Of a stretch of 64,000 nucleotides of DNA, positions 17,473 to 26,660 are shown piece after piece. This DNA comes from an uncultured Saprospiraceae bacterium (GTDB lineage: Bacteria > Bacteroidota > Bacteroidia > Chitinophagales > Saprospiraceae): contig CALLPI010000008.1 in the NCBI GenBank assembly GCA_938015595.1, positions 1 through 64,000 of the forward strand. The letters run 5' to 3'. Each line of letters opens with the position of its first letter. The stretch's first letter is position 1. Below the pieces are notes generated by a model. The model was not told the DNA's origin, made no database searches, and worked only from the letters and a program-made list of their open reading frames with translations. The translations under genes and the position numbers were made by a program.

Positions 17473-18132
17473 ATGATTGCAGAAGAGCTTATTTCCAACA
17501 GTATTGTGCCGTTGCGCACTTCTGATACCGGCGAAGATGCGCTCGGTATCATGGCCGAGTTCTATGTCAAGCATCTGCCCATTGTCAACAATACCCAGCT
17601 GCTCGGGCTGGTTTCGGAGGAAGATATTCTCAATCATGACCCGGAAGAGCCCGTGGGCGCCATGGATCTCTCGGTAGCTAAGCCATATGTCAAGTCTAAT
17701 GACCATCTCTACGAGGTCATGCGCATGATGGCCTTGCACCAACTCTCCGTCATTCCAGTGGTGGACGAAAACCAGAACTACGTGGGCATGATTACGCTCG
17801 AAGACCTCCTGCAGTATCTGGCCCGCATGGGCAGCTTTGCCGAGCCAGGCAGCGTCATTGTGCTGGAAGTAAACCGGCGGGGATACTCCCTGGCCGAAAT
17901 AGCCCGTATCGTGGAATCCGAAAATGCAGCAGTGCTCAATGCCTTTGTCACTTCTTCGTTTGATGGCTCCACGATGGAGGTCACCATCAAGATCAACACC
18001 CAGAACGACCGCTTCATCATTGCTACGCTAGAGCGCTTTGGCTACGAGGTCAAGGCAGCCTACCGCGAGGAGAGCTACACAGATGTGCTCCGCGAGCGCT
18101 TTGATTCTTTTATGACCTATCTCAATGTATGA
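17473..18132 (+). CDS. CBS-domain pair protein with ACT-like C-terminal region
   Basis: 219 residues. Two CBS motifs fill residues 1-120 (SIVPLRTSDTGEDALGIM, HLPIVNN, then HQLSVIPVVDENQNYVGMITLEDLL); such pairs bind adenosyl nucleotides. Residues about 128-200 (SVIVLEVNRRGYSLAEIARI, STMEVTIKINTQ) look like an ACT-type ligand-binding fold. It is a soluble sensor protein, partner unknown. The gene overlaps the DUF1573 gene by 8 nt, so they are probably co-translated. Confidence 0.85.
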   Translation: MIAEELISNSIVPLRTSDTGEDALGIMAEFYVKHLPIVNNTQLLGLVSEEDILNHDPEEPVGAMDLSVAKPYVKSNDHLYEVMRMMALHQLSVIPVVDENQNYVGMITLEDLLQYLARMGSFAEPGSVIVLEVNRRGYSLAEIARIVESENAAVLNAFVTSSFDGSTMEVTIKINTQNDRFIIATLERFGYEVKAAYREESYTDVLRERFDSFMTYLNV

Positions 18133-18511
18133 GCGACTCTGGCTTTGGTGGATGTACCTGGCGCTGCTGGCTGGTGCGGGAGCAGTGTATGGGCAGGCTG
18201 CTGCACCCGATACCTGGCTGACGCCGCTGCACCACAACTTCGGGCGCATACCACGCGGGCAGCCGGCTACCGTCCAGTTTGAACTGCGCAACGACGGCGC
18301 TCAACCCCTGCTGATAGACAACGTGCGCACACCATGCGGTTGTACAGCAGTGTACTGGCCGGAGGTGCCTATTCCACAAGGGCATACGGCCGTCATCGTC
18401 GTGGAGTACAATGCCGCACAGAGCGGATATTTTCACAAGCCGATCAAGGTGTTCTTCCGCGGGCAGCGCTTCAGCCGTCGGCTCTCGGTGGAAGGCACGG
18501 TATCAGAGTAA
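18125..18511 (+). CDS. Secreted DUF1573 protein
   Basis: 128 residues: a signal peptide (ERLWLWWMYLALLAGAGAVYGQ, first 24 residues), then an immunoglobulin-like DUF1573 domain with VQFELRNDGAQPLLIDNVRTPCGCT and the pattern Gly-Tyr-Phe-x-Lys-x-Ile near the end. The PCGC motif is characteristic of the family in Bacteroidota, where these proteins are periplasmic or surface exposed. Function is not established. The start is fixed by the 8-nt overlap with the CBS gene. Confidence 0.82.
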   Translation: MYERLWLWWMYLALLAGAGAVYGQAAAPDTWLTPLHHNFGRIPRGQPATVQFELRNDGAQPLLIDNVRTPCGCTAVYWPEVPIPQGHTAVIVVEYNAAQSGYFHKPIKVFFRGQRFSRRLSVEGTVSE

Positions 18512-18535
18512 CAGAAGATTAAGCGCAGCTAGAAC

Positions 18536-19603
18536 ATGCCTGCCCCTGCCACTTTGCCCGGCCGAACTGTAATGCTGCCCGATGGGCGCGAGTACCTGTG
18601 GTGCAGTGGTACAGCCTATCTGGGGGTACACGCCGATGCGGATTTTCAGGAGCTGGTAGTAGAGGGATTTCAGCGCTACGGCGGCCATTACGGCGGTTCG
18701 CGCTTGTCGTCTTTTAGGCCAGATATTTATGAAAAGGCCGAAGCCCGGCTCTGCCAATGGACCGGTGCTGAGGCGGCCCTGTTGTTCAGTTCCGGTACGT
18801 TGGCTGGCAGGATACTGCAAGCGCATCTGGCGTCATCTTACGCTTGTCATTACGCGCCGAGGTTACATCCGGCATTGTGGGGGCACACCCCACCGGCTGC
18901 TCGCAATTTCGAGGAGTGGGTGGATGAAGTGCGGCGCTTCGCAGCCCATGATCCGCGTCCGATAGCATTATTTGCCAATGCTATAGACCCACTGTATGCC
19001 CAGCCGCTCAGAATGGCATGGTTGGATGCGCTACCCAACGACCGCCCCATACTCCTAACGCTGGACGACTCCCATGGCATTGGCATCACTGGCCAGGATG
19101 GCGCTGGTGCATATGCCGCCAGGCATTGGCCGCCTCATCTCACTTTGGTAGTATTGGCATCTCTAGGCAAAGCGTTGGGCATTCCTGCCGGAGTCATCCT
19201 GGGGCCAGCCACTCTGATAAAATCTATTTGCGATAGCCCCTTTTTTGGTGGCGCTTCTCCACCTACGCCGGCTTTTTTACATGCTTTGCTACATGGCGCA
19301 CCAATCTACGCCCGTCAGCGCCTCAGGCTCATGGCCCGCATCCGACAATGGACAGAAGGACTGCCTACATCGCATGGGTTTAGTTACTTACCCGATTACC
19401 CTGTATTTTACACGCCCAAGCATGCTTTGGCTGGTTACATGAAGGAAAAAGGCGTTCTGCTGTCACAGTTTGCCTACCCCAGCCCGCAAGATGAATTGAT
19501 TACCCGGCTTATCCTTAATGCTTTGCACACCGAAGCAGACATAGCGCAGTTGCATGCTGAGTTGAAGGCTTTTATGAGCTTACCGCCAGAATGCCAGGCC
19601 TAG
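18536..19603 (+). CDS. PLP-dependent aminotransferase of the 2-oxoamine synthase (BioF/KBL-like) group
   Basis: 355 residues with a fold-type I PLP core: FSSGTLAG (phosphate-binding turn), TLDDSHGIGITG with Asp177/Asp178 and His180 near the cofactor ring, and ASLGKALGIPAG with Lys212 as the Schiff-base lysine. The start has the YLG and GSRLSSF-like substrate pieces of BioF/glycine C-acetyltransferase. It is somewhat shorter than BioF (about 385) and its substrate is not clear; it is not beside other biotin genes. It could join an amino acid and an acyl-CoA/ACP, or be a divergent aminotransferase. It lies 24 nt after the DUF1573 gene. Confidence 0.75.
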   Translation: MPAPATLPGRTVMLPDGREYLWCSGTAYLGVHADADFQELVVEGFQRYGGHYGGSRLSSFRPDIYEKAEARLCQWTGAEAALLFSSGTLAGRILQAHLASSYACHYAPRLHPALWGHTPPAARNFEEWVDEVRRFAAHDPRPIALFANAIDPLYAQPLRMAWLDALPNDRPILLTLDDSHGIGITGQDGAGAYAARHWPPHLTLVVLASLGKALGIPAGVILGPATLIKSICDSPFFGGASPPTPAFLHALLHGAPIYARQRLRLMARIRQWTEGLPTSHGFSYLPDYPVFYTPKHALAGYMKEKGVLLSQFAYPSPQDELITRLILNALHTEADIAQLHAELKAFMSLPPECQA

Positions 19604-21372
19604 AAATCCATGCGCAGAGGTGCCAGGTTGACGCGCACACCAGCGCCTGCGTATTGCAAGCGGTTGCTCAAGAGTGGGTCTTCGCTTTTTTTGCGGCGGT
19701 AAAAGTATTGCAGGTCGAGCCATATATTGTGGCTGAGCCTGTAGCTGATATCCATACTGGCAAGAGCAATACTGGCACGTAGCCCCTGTCCGGTGCGGTT
19801 GCCATACTCCTGTACGTGGGTATCGTGGTCGAGCAGAATGTTGTTGCCCCAATTGAGGCCGGGGGCATCCTCACCAACTCTTGCCCGTATGATCCTACCT
19901 TGCAAGCGCAGGCGTGGCAACGGGCAATAACGGGCCAAGAGTAAGACCTCGCCGAAGTTGGCGCCCAGCGGATGCGCCAGAGGCTGGTTGTGGTGGGCAT
20001 AGCTGCCAGTGGAGTCGCGGTGAGTGTAAGTGTAAGGCCGTGCGGTATTGAACTCAGCCTGCAAGTCGAGGTGGTCTATGCCAAAGGCATCCACGTACTT
20101 GAGGCCGGCCTGTATGCCATATTTGTTGGCCCACCACCCTTGGTTGTTGGTGACCAACTCGCGGAAGATAAACTCATCCAGGATGAACTGCCCATATGCC
20201 TGCAAGCGGCGGCTCAGATTCCAGTGGCCGTCCATGCCGATGAGTACGTTGTCGGGGCTACCGGTGGCCTGCTCCACTACCCGATACAGAATGACGGGAT
20301 TGAGATAGTGCAGGGCAAAGTGATTGGGTCGGGCAAAAATGACGGTTTCGAAAAGCCCTACCTGTATGCGACGCCCCACCTGTATGCTGAGATGATGAGC
20401 TGCCATATATTTTTTGGACACCAGCGTGCCGTCACGGGTTTGATTGGCCGAGCGGATGTCCAGTTCGGCAAACAGATTTTGATAATGCAGTTTCCACACG
20501 CGCCAGTTGAGGCGAAGAAAGGGGTAATTTTGCGCAAAGTCCGATAGCAACATGGAACGGTAGCCATTGCCTGTGAAGTGACGGCTATAGCCAAACTGCG
20601 CTCCCACGTGCCGCGTAATGTTGAACCCGATGTAGCCCTGGCCGTTGAGGAAGTCATAGCCATCTTTAATGTTGAATATACTGCTGTTGTAGGGTTTGTA
20701 CAAAGCTGCACCAGGTATGGCCACATCGCGCCGGATGCGGGCTGTGACATACTCAGGGAAGACGGCCTGCGACTCCAGGATGTTGGCGTAGAAATAGAGC
20801 CGGTCGTCAAAGCCGCCTCGGAGTTCTACCCCCCGCTGGTTGAGAAATACTGACTGCACTTCGTTGGTCAGCGGCGCCAGGCTAATATTCAGCAACGGAT
20901 TAACGCGCAGATGGAAGTGCGGGTCGTTTACTTCAATCAGATTGGCCGGCACAGGGTAGAAAATGCCCAGCAGAGGCTTGGTGTTGCGCCGGTATCGGCT
21001 GCTGCGTAGGCTGCGCTCTATGAGGGTCAACGTATCGTGCGGCTGAAAATATCGGCGGTGTTCGGCCAGGGTCATAGCGCCCTGGCGAATGCCCAGCCAC
21101 TCATTATTGTCTTGATAGAGGTATTCCAGGTCGGCCAGGTCGAGCACAGAGAGGCTGGCGCGCACGCTGTCCAGGCTCAGGGCAAAAGCTGTGGCATCGC
21201 CTCGAGTATGGTATTTCAGAGCAGCATGGAAGGGCGGATGTACGCCGGTTTTAATGTACAGCCGATCGAGTATATGATAGGCTTCGCTACCCAAGGGCAG
21301 GGTTGTGCCTTGCGCCTGGAGTGCGGCAAGGCTTACACAAAAAGCCGTCGGTAGAAGTAGTGCTCGCGTCAT
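19600..21372 (-). CDS. Outer-membrane beta-barrel protein, Wzi/capsule assembly-like
   Basis: 590 residues with a signal peptide (MTRALLLPTAFCVSLAALQAQG) and a long barrel of alternating strands. The segment GIDHLDLQAEFNTARPYTYTH and nearby NHFALHYLNPVILYR are typical of the large Bacteroidota relatives of the capsule-binding lectin Wzi. It is the last gene of a probable uppS-bamA operon on the minus strand (33 nt after bamA). A role in attaching surface polysaccharide is inferred from the family. Its 3' end overlaps that of the BioF-like gene by 4 nt. Confidence 0.72.
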   Translation of the reverse strand: MTRALLLPTAFCVSLAALQAQGTTLPLGSEAYHILDRLYIKTGVHPPFHAALKYHTRGDATAFALSLDSVRASLSVLDLADLEYLYQDNNEWLGIRQGAMTLAEHRRYFQPHDTLTLIERSLRSSRYRRNTKPLLGIFYPVPANLIEVNDPHFHLRVNPLLNISLAPLTNEVQSVFLNQRGVELRGGFDDRLYFYANILESQAVFPEYVTARIRRDVAIPGAALYKPYNSSIFNIKDGYDFLNGQGYIGFNITRHVGAQFGYSRHFTGNGYRSMLLSDFAQNYPFLRLNWRVWKLHYQNLFAELDIRSANQTRDGTLVSKKYMAAHHLSIQVGRRIQVGLFETVIFARPNHFALHYLNPVILYRVVEQATGSPDNVLIGMDGHWNLSRRLQAYGQFILDEFIFRELVTNNQGWWANKYGIQAGLKYVDAFGIDHLDLQAEFNTARPYTYTHRDSTGSYAHHNQPLAHPLGANFGEVLLLARYCPLPRLRLQGRIIRARVGEDAPGLNWGNNILLDHDTHVQEYGNRTGQGLRASIALASMDISYRLSHNIWLDLQYFYRRKKSEDPLLSNRLQYAGAGVRVNLAPLRMDF

Positions 21373-21405
21373 GCCTCGCAGAATTTCGAGGACAAGATAG
21401 GATAA

Positions 21406-23931
21406 TTAATCCGGCTCGAAGCCCAGTACGATGTTGAAATCACCTAATCCTTTGAGTCCTCTGCCAGTGCGTGCCTTGTCGAAACCGATACCGTAATCGA
21501 AGCCCAGAGTGCCAAACATTGGCAGGAACACCCTCATGCCAAAGCCGGCGGAGCGCTTGAGGTCGAAGGGGTTGAAGTCGCGCAGGCTACGCCAGGCGTT
21601 GCCGCCCTGGGCGAAAGCCAGCACAAAAATGGTAGAGCTAGGATTGAGCGAAAGCGGATAGCGGGCCTCTACGGTAAATTTGTCAAAAATAGGCGTAGGC
21701 GATTGGCGTTGCTGGGCATCAAAGTTGGCGGGGATGTCTTGTACTTCGTAGCCGCGCATGGAAATGATGTCAATGCCCTGGAAGCCAAACTGCTGGTTGT
21801 TGATGCCGTCGCCCCCGATAAGGAAGCGCTCGAAGGGCACAGTGCCGATTTGGCGATTGTATGCACCTAGCACGCCAATTTTAGCAGAGGCTTTGAGCAC
21901 GAGTTTGCCCACGATGGGGGTGTACCACTCTGCGTCAAAGCGCCACTTGTGGTACTCGAGGTGGCGGTAGCGCTCGGAGGGGGTTAGCTCGCTGTAGTCT
22001 TTGTTGTTAAACAGGGAGTAGGGTGGCGTCAATTGTACTGTGAGCGAAATGCGCGAGCCTTCGCGGGGGAAGATGGGATCGTAAATAGTAGAGCGAGCAA
22101 TGGTTTGGCGTATGCTGAAGTTGTTGAATTTGCCGGAGTTGATGAGGTTGCCTTGATCGTCAATGAAGCTGCCGAGGAATCCGGTGAAGTTGTTGAGGTT
22201 GAGGGTTTGTAGGTTGAGGGTGGTAGTGGACAGGAAGTTGTCATCAGGCCATTTGAGGCGCGTACCCAAACTGACAGAGCCTTGCAGAATGCTCAGGGAG
22301 TTGTTGCGCGTACCGCCAGAAAAGCGGTTGTAAAATCCAGATACCGTAAAAGAATTGGGCTTCTTGCCGCCCAGCCAGGGGTCGGTTAGTGAGGCGTTGT
22401 ACGACTGAAAGAAGCTGCCGTTGGTCTGAGCGCGCAAGCTCAAGCGTTGGCCGTCGCCCTGGGGCAGCGGACGCCAAGCTTCTTTTTTAGCAATATTGCG
22501 TAGAGAAAAGTTGTTGAAGGCTACACCCAGCGTGCCGATGACGCGCTGAAATCCGCCCCAGCCAGCGGAGAGTTCCAGTTGGTCAGAGGGTTTCTCCTCT
22601 ACGGTGTACTCAATGTCTACGGTGCCGCGTTGTGGGTTCACGGGGGTGTTGATGCCGAGGGCTTCGGGGTTGAAGTAGCCTAGGTTGACGATCTGCCGCT
22701 GAGAACGCAGGATGTCGGAGCGGCTGAATTTTTCGCCGGGTTTGGTGAAGAGTTCGCGGCGGATGACGTGCTCGTGTGTGCGGTCATTGCCTTTGATGAT
22801 GACTTTGTCAATGGTAGCTTGCGGGCCTTCAAAGATGCGCAATTCGAGGTCTATGGAGTCATCGGCAATGGCCACTTCTACGGGGTCCACGTTGAAGAAG
22901 AGGTAGCCGTTGTCCATGTACAGGGTGCTGACGTCGCGGCCATCCTGGCTAAAGCGCAGGCGTTTTTCGAGCAGTTCCTGGTTATATACATCGCCTTTTT
23001 CAATGCCGAGGATGCCCTGTAGGGTTTCGGTGTCGTAGATGGAATTGCCCTTCCAGGTAATGTTGCGGAAGTAGTAGCGGTTGCCTTCTTCAATGAATAT
23101 TTTTATGCGTAGGCGGCCGTCGGCGTCGCGCCAGATGCTGTCGCCGGTGATGCGGGCATCGCGGTAGCCGATGGTGTTGTAGTATTTGATGAGGGCTTCC
23201 TTGTCTTCTTCATAGTTTTTGCGCACCAGCTTGGACGAGCCGAAGATTCGGCCCTTCTCGCGGGTGTTTTTCATTTTGCGGGCCAGTTTCTTTTCTTTGG
23301 CATTTTCGGCGCCAATGAAGGCGATGTCTTCAATCTTGATGCGCTCGCCGCGGTCGGTGTCAAAATAGACAATGACGGCATTGGTGCGCGCGGTATCTGG
23401 TTCTTCGATGACATTGACGCGGGCATCCAGGAAGCCTTTTTCGATAAAGAATTTCTCAATGGCGCGCTTGGCATTCATCTTCACATCCTCGGTGACGATG
23501 CCGCCCTTGAGCAAGTATTTATTGACCTGTTCGTTGAGGTTTTCGTGGTAGGTTTTGGGCACGTTGCGATAGGCATAGCGAGAGAGGCGAGGGCGCTCCT
23601 GGAGCTGGATTTCAAGGAAGACGACATCGCCGATGGTTTTATCCAGCACGATTTGTACGTTGGTAAATAGGCGCAGACGCATCAGGGCACGCATGGCTCG
23701 GGGAATTTCCGGGCCAGGAATGCGAATTTTATCACCGACTTTTAGCCCCGATACACCGATGATGGCAATGGGTTCGCTGTAGGTGGCGCCAGTTACTTCA
23801 ATACCCCCGATTTCAAACTCTTGAGGCTCTCCAAACTCATATACAGGCAGATTTTCCGCAATTTGTGCGCTCAACATCAGTGGGGTACACCCAATCAGGC
23901 ATAAGGCGATGAGTAATCTCTTCATGGTCAT
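21406..23931 (-). CDS. bamA: Outer membrane protein assembly factor BamA
   Basis: Inserts beta-barrel proteins into the outer membrane. 841 residues: signal peptide (MKRLLIALCLIGCTPLMLSAQ), periplasmic POTRA repeats (about residues 40-450; for example KVIIKGNDRTHEHVIRRELF and FNPEALGINTPVNPQRGTVD), then the Omp85 barrel. The barrel has the family segments GGDGINNQQFGFQGIDIISMRGYE and a C-terminal GFGMRVFLPMFGTLGFDYG. It lies 49 nt downstream of uppS, a gene order common in Bacteroidota. A second in-frame ATG at 23925 would give MKRLL directly. Confidence 0.95.
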   Translation of the reverse strand: MTMKRLLIALCLIGCTPLMLSAQIAENLPVYEFGEPQEFEIGGIEVTGATYSEPIAIIGVSGLKVGDKIRIPGPEIPRAMRALMRLRLFTNVQIVLDKTIGDVVFLEIQLQERPRLSRYAYRNVPKTYHENLNEQVNKYLLKGGIVTEDVKMNAKRAIEKFFIEKGFLDARVNVIEEPDTARTNAVIVYFDTDRGERIKIEDIAFIGAENAKEKKLARKMKNTREKGRIFGSSKLVRKNYEEDKEALIKYYNTIGYRDARITGDSIWRDADGRLRIKIFIEEGNRYYFRNITWKGNSIYDTETLQGILGIEKGDVYNQELLEKRLRFSQDGRDVSTLYMDNGYLFFNVDPVEVAIADDSIDLELRIFEGPQATIDKVIIKGNDRTHEHVIRRELFTKPGEKFSRSDILRSQRQIVNLGYFNPEALGINTPVNPQRGTVDIEYTVEEKPSDQLELSAGWGGFQRVIGTLGVAFNNFSLRNIAKKEAWRPLPQGDGQRLSLRAQTNGSFFQSYNASLTDPWLGGKKPNSFTVSGFYNRFSGGTRNNSLSILQGSVSLGTRLKWPDDNFLSTTTLNLQTLNLNNFTGFLGSFIDDQGNLINSGKFNNFSIRQTIARSTIYDPIFPREGSRISLTVQLTPPYSLFNNKDYSELTPSERYRHLEYHKWRFDAEWYTPIVGKLVLKASAKIGVLGAYNRQIGTVPFERFLIGGDGINNQQFGFQGIDIISMRGYEVQDIPANFDAQQRQSPTPIFDKFTVEARYPLSLNPSSTIFVLAFAQGGNAWRSLRDFNPFDLKRSAGFGMRVFLPMFGTLGFDYGIGFDKARTGRGLKGLGDFNIVLGFEPD

Positions 23932-23980
23932 GTGCAGTAATACGTCAGACGAAAAAAGCTATTGCTCAGGTTGGGCGGGT

Positions 23981-24748
23981 TTAACGATTTTCTGGATCCT
24001 GCATTTCATGTGCCAGTTGTTCACTAGTTTTGCCAAAGCGCCGCTCGCGCTGCTGGTAGTCCAAGATGGCTTCATAGAGGTGCTCTTTTCTGAAGTCGGG
24101 CCATAGCACTGGTGTGAAGTACAGCTCCGTGTAGGCCAGTTGCCACAGTAGGAAGTTGCTGATGCGGTGCTCGCCGCTGGTGCGAATCATTAATTCTGGG
24201 TCGGGGATGCCGTGCGTGCTCAATGCCTGGGCAAAGACGTGCTCATCCACTTGGTATGGCAGTAGTTCGCCGGTGGCCACGCGGTTGGCCAGTGCGCGTG
24301 CGGCAGCGGCAATTTCCCAGCGTGCGCTATAGTTAAGCGCCAGGGTCAGAGTCATGTGAGTATTGTGTCGGGTGGCTTCGATGCCTTGCAGCAGGGCATG
24401 AAAGGTAGGCTCGGGCAGATGCGCCCAGTCGCCGATAGCTAGCAGGCGTATATTGTTTTTGTTGAGAGTTTTGACTTCCTTGTGCAGGGTTTCTACCAAC
24501 AGGCGCATAAGGGCGCTTACCTCCATTTTGGGGCGGTTCCAGTTTTCGGTAGAGAAGGCATAGAGCGTCAGGTACGGCACGCCCAGTTCGGCAGCAGCTT
24601 CAGTGACCTCGCGCACAGCTTGCACGCCGTTGCGGTGGCCAAACACGCGCGGTTTGCCGTGTTGCTTGGCCCAGCGGCCATTGCCATCCATGATGACGGC
24701 AATGTGCTGTGGTAGTTTTTCCTTTATGATGCTAGATTTTAGATCCAT
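23981..24748 (-). CDS. uppS: Isoprenyl transferase, undecaprenyl diphosphate synthase
   Basis: Makes the C55 lipid carrier for peptidoglycan and O-antigen by cis condensation of isopentenyl units. 255 residues with the family motifs HIAVIMDGNGRWAKQ (Asp21 binds Mg-diphosphate), FGHRNG, YAFSTENWNRP, and RTSGEHRISNFLLWQLAYTE near the C-terminus. First gene of uppS-bamA-wzi-like. A -7 element TAACTTTG reads on the minus strand at 24807-24800, about 50 nt before the start. Confidence 0.96.
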   Translation of the reverse strand: MDLKSSIIKEKLPQHIAVIMDGNGRWAKQHGKPRVFGHRNGVQAVREVTEAAAELGVPYLTLYAFSTENWNRPKMEVSALMRLLVETLHKEVKTLNKNNIRLLAIGDWAHLPEPTFHALLQGIEATRHNTHMTLTLALNYSARWEIAAAARALANRVATGELLPYQVDEHVFAQALSTHGIPDPELMIRTSGEHRISNFLLWQLAYTELYFTPVLWPDFRKEHLYEAILDYQQRERRFGKTSEQLAHEMQDPENR

Positions 24749-24881
24749 TTATGGGCGAGGGCATCCTGGTTTGTGGGCAGGGTGCACCGCGCAAGGGCAC
24801 AAAGTTAGCAAAAGCCTCGGTATTGCGCACTGCAATTGTGGTGAATGACGTATTTTGCGCCGCTTTTAATGCCCACACGAT

Positions 24882-26567
24882 ATGACTTTTGATGCGTTTC
24901 CGTATCGCCGCCCCGACATGAGCCAAGTAAGCGCCCAGTACAGGGCGTTGGTGCGGCAGTTTGAACAAGCCCGTACCATAGAGGCACAAAACGAAGCAAT
25001 GAACCACATCAACGCATTGCGTAATGATTTTATGTCCATGTACAACCTGTGCCACATACGCCACACTATCAATACTAAGGATGCCTTCTACGCTGCCGAA
25101 AACGACTTCTTCGATGCCGAAATGCCTACTTTCGAGGGCTTGAATGTCGAGTATTATCGGGCGCTCATCGTCTCGCCATTTCGGGTACAACTGGAGGCAA
25201 AGTGGGGGCGCCAGCTCTTTCTCATCGCCGAAATGAGCCAGAAAACCTTCCGCCCCGAAATTCTGGAAGACCTCCAGCAGGAAAATGCGCTCAACAGTGC
25301 CTACGTAAAACTCAAAGCCAGCGCCCGTATCCTCTTTGATGGGCAGGAGTATAATCTCTCCTCCATACTCAAGCTCGAAAATAGCCCTGACCGTGCCACC
25401 CGCCGCGCCGCCGCCGAGGCCAAATGGGCGTTTTACGAGCAGCACAGTGCACAGATAGACGACATCTTCCACCAACTGGTAATGACGCGCCACCGCATGG
25501 CACAAAAACTGGGCTTCCGCAACTTTGTAGAGATGGGCTATGCTCGCATGTTGCGAACTGATTACAATCCCAACATGGTGGCCGGATTCCGCGAGCAAAT
25601 TCGCCGCAGCATCGTGCCCATTGCTACCAAATTGTACGAGCGACAGCGTCAACGTCTGGGGCTGGAGGCCATACACTACTACGACGAAGACTATCGCTTT
25701 CCTGACGGCAACCCCCAACCCCAAGGCGACTCCGAATGGATCATTGCACAAGCCAACCGCATGTACGCAGAACTGTCGCCCGACACTGCTGACTTCTTTC
25801 GCTTCATGCGCGAGGGCAAACTCATGGACTTGCCCGCCCGCGATGGCAAAGCGCCCGGCGGGTACTGCACCTTCATCAGCAACCAGCGCGCACCCTTTAT
25901 TTTTTCCAACTTCAACGGCACCAGTGCTGATATTGATGTGCTCACACACGAAGTAGGCCACGCCTTTCAGGTATATAGCAGTCGCGACATCGGCATCAAT
26001 GAGTACTACTGGCCATCTTACGAGGCCTGCGAAATTCACTCCATGAGCATGGAGTTCTTTACCTGGCCCTGGATGCCGCTCTTCTTTGGGGACGCCGCCG
26101 CCAAGTATTACATCGCTCACCTCTCTGGCGCCATTTGTTTCTTGCCTTATGGTGCAGCAGTGGATGAGTTTCAGCACCTCGTGTACGAACACCCCGACTG
26201 GACGCCGGCTCAACGCCGCGAGGCCTGGTGCGTGCTGGAGCAAAAATACCTGCCCTGGCGCCAGTACCCTGGCAATGAGTTTCTACAAAGCGGGGCTTAC
26301 TGGCATAAGCAAAGCCACATCTTCGGCATGCCATTCTACTATATTGACTATGTGCTGGCCCAGATTTGCGCCTTTCAGTTCTGGAAACGCGACCGCGAAG
26401 ACCACCAAGCAGCCTGGAACGACTACGTGCGCTTGTGTCGCGCCGGCGGCAGCAAGTCGTTCTTAGAGTTGACTCAACTGGCCGGCCTGCACTCGCCTTT
26501 TGAGGAAAACACCGTAGAGGAAGTAGCCGCTCTGGTATCGCAATGGCTCCAGGAGGCCAATGGCTAA
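24882..26567 (+). CDS. M3-family metallopeptidase (oligoendopeptidase F-like)
   Basis: Cytoplasmic zinc peptidase of short peptides. 561 residues, all helical, with HEVGH at 356-360 as the zinc site and the third-ligand region EYYWPSYEACEIHSMSMEFF about 28 residues on; this YEACEIHS arrangement is typical of the M3B oligoendopeptidase group. There is no signal peptide. An opposing minus-strand open frame of 503 codons covers the same DNA but is a codon-bias shadow. The gene stands alone, divergent from uppS. Confidence 0.9.
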   Translation: MTFDAFPYRRPDMSQVSAQYRALVRQFEQARTIEAQNEAMNHINALRNDFMSMYNLCHIRHTINTKDAFYAAENDFFDAEMPTFEGLNVEYYRALIVSPFRVQLEAKWGRQLFLIAEMSQKTFRPEILEDLQQENALNSAYVKLKASARILFDGQEYNLSSILKLENSPDRATRRAAAEAKWAFYEQHSAQIDDIFHQLVMTRHRMAQKLGFRNFVEMGYARMLRTDYNPNMVAGFREQIRRSIVPIATKLYERQRQRLGLEAIHYYDEDYRFPDGNPQPQGDSEWIIAQANRMYAELSPDTADFFRFMREGKLMDLPARDGKAPGGYCTFISNQRAPFIFSNFNGTSADIDVLTHEVGHAFQVYSSRDIGINEYYWPSYEACEIHSMSMEFFTWPWMPLFFGDAAAKYYIAHLSGAICFLPYGAAVDEFQHLVYEHPDWTPAQRREAWCVLEQKYLPWRQYPGNEFLQSGAYWHKQSHIFGMPFYYIDYVLAQICAFQFWKRDREDHQAAWNDYVRLCRAGGSKSFLELTQLAGLHSPFEENTVEEVAALVSQWLQEANG

Positions 26568-26660
26568 AAGTTTTGCTGAAACAAAGCCCCACCAAACGGC
26601 GTTCTTGGTGCATGTTTTTTCTTTTTTCATCATCTTTGCCGCCTCAAATTCAATAACAGA

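Noticed and set aside
19972-20547. 191-codon plus-strand open frame
   Set aside because: Antisense to the Wzi-like barrel gene, which has a signal peptide and family segments.
24732-26243. 503-codon open frame on the minus strand
   Set aside because: Covers the M3 peptidase, whose HEVGH site and family segments are clear on the plus strand; the minus translation is not protein-like.
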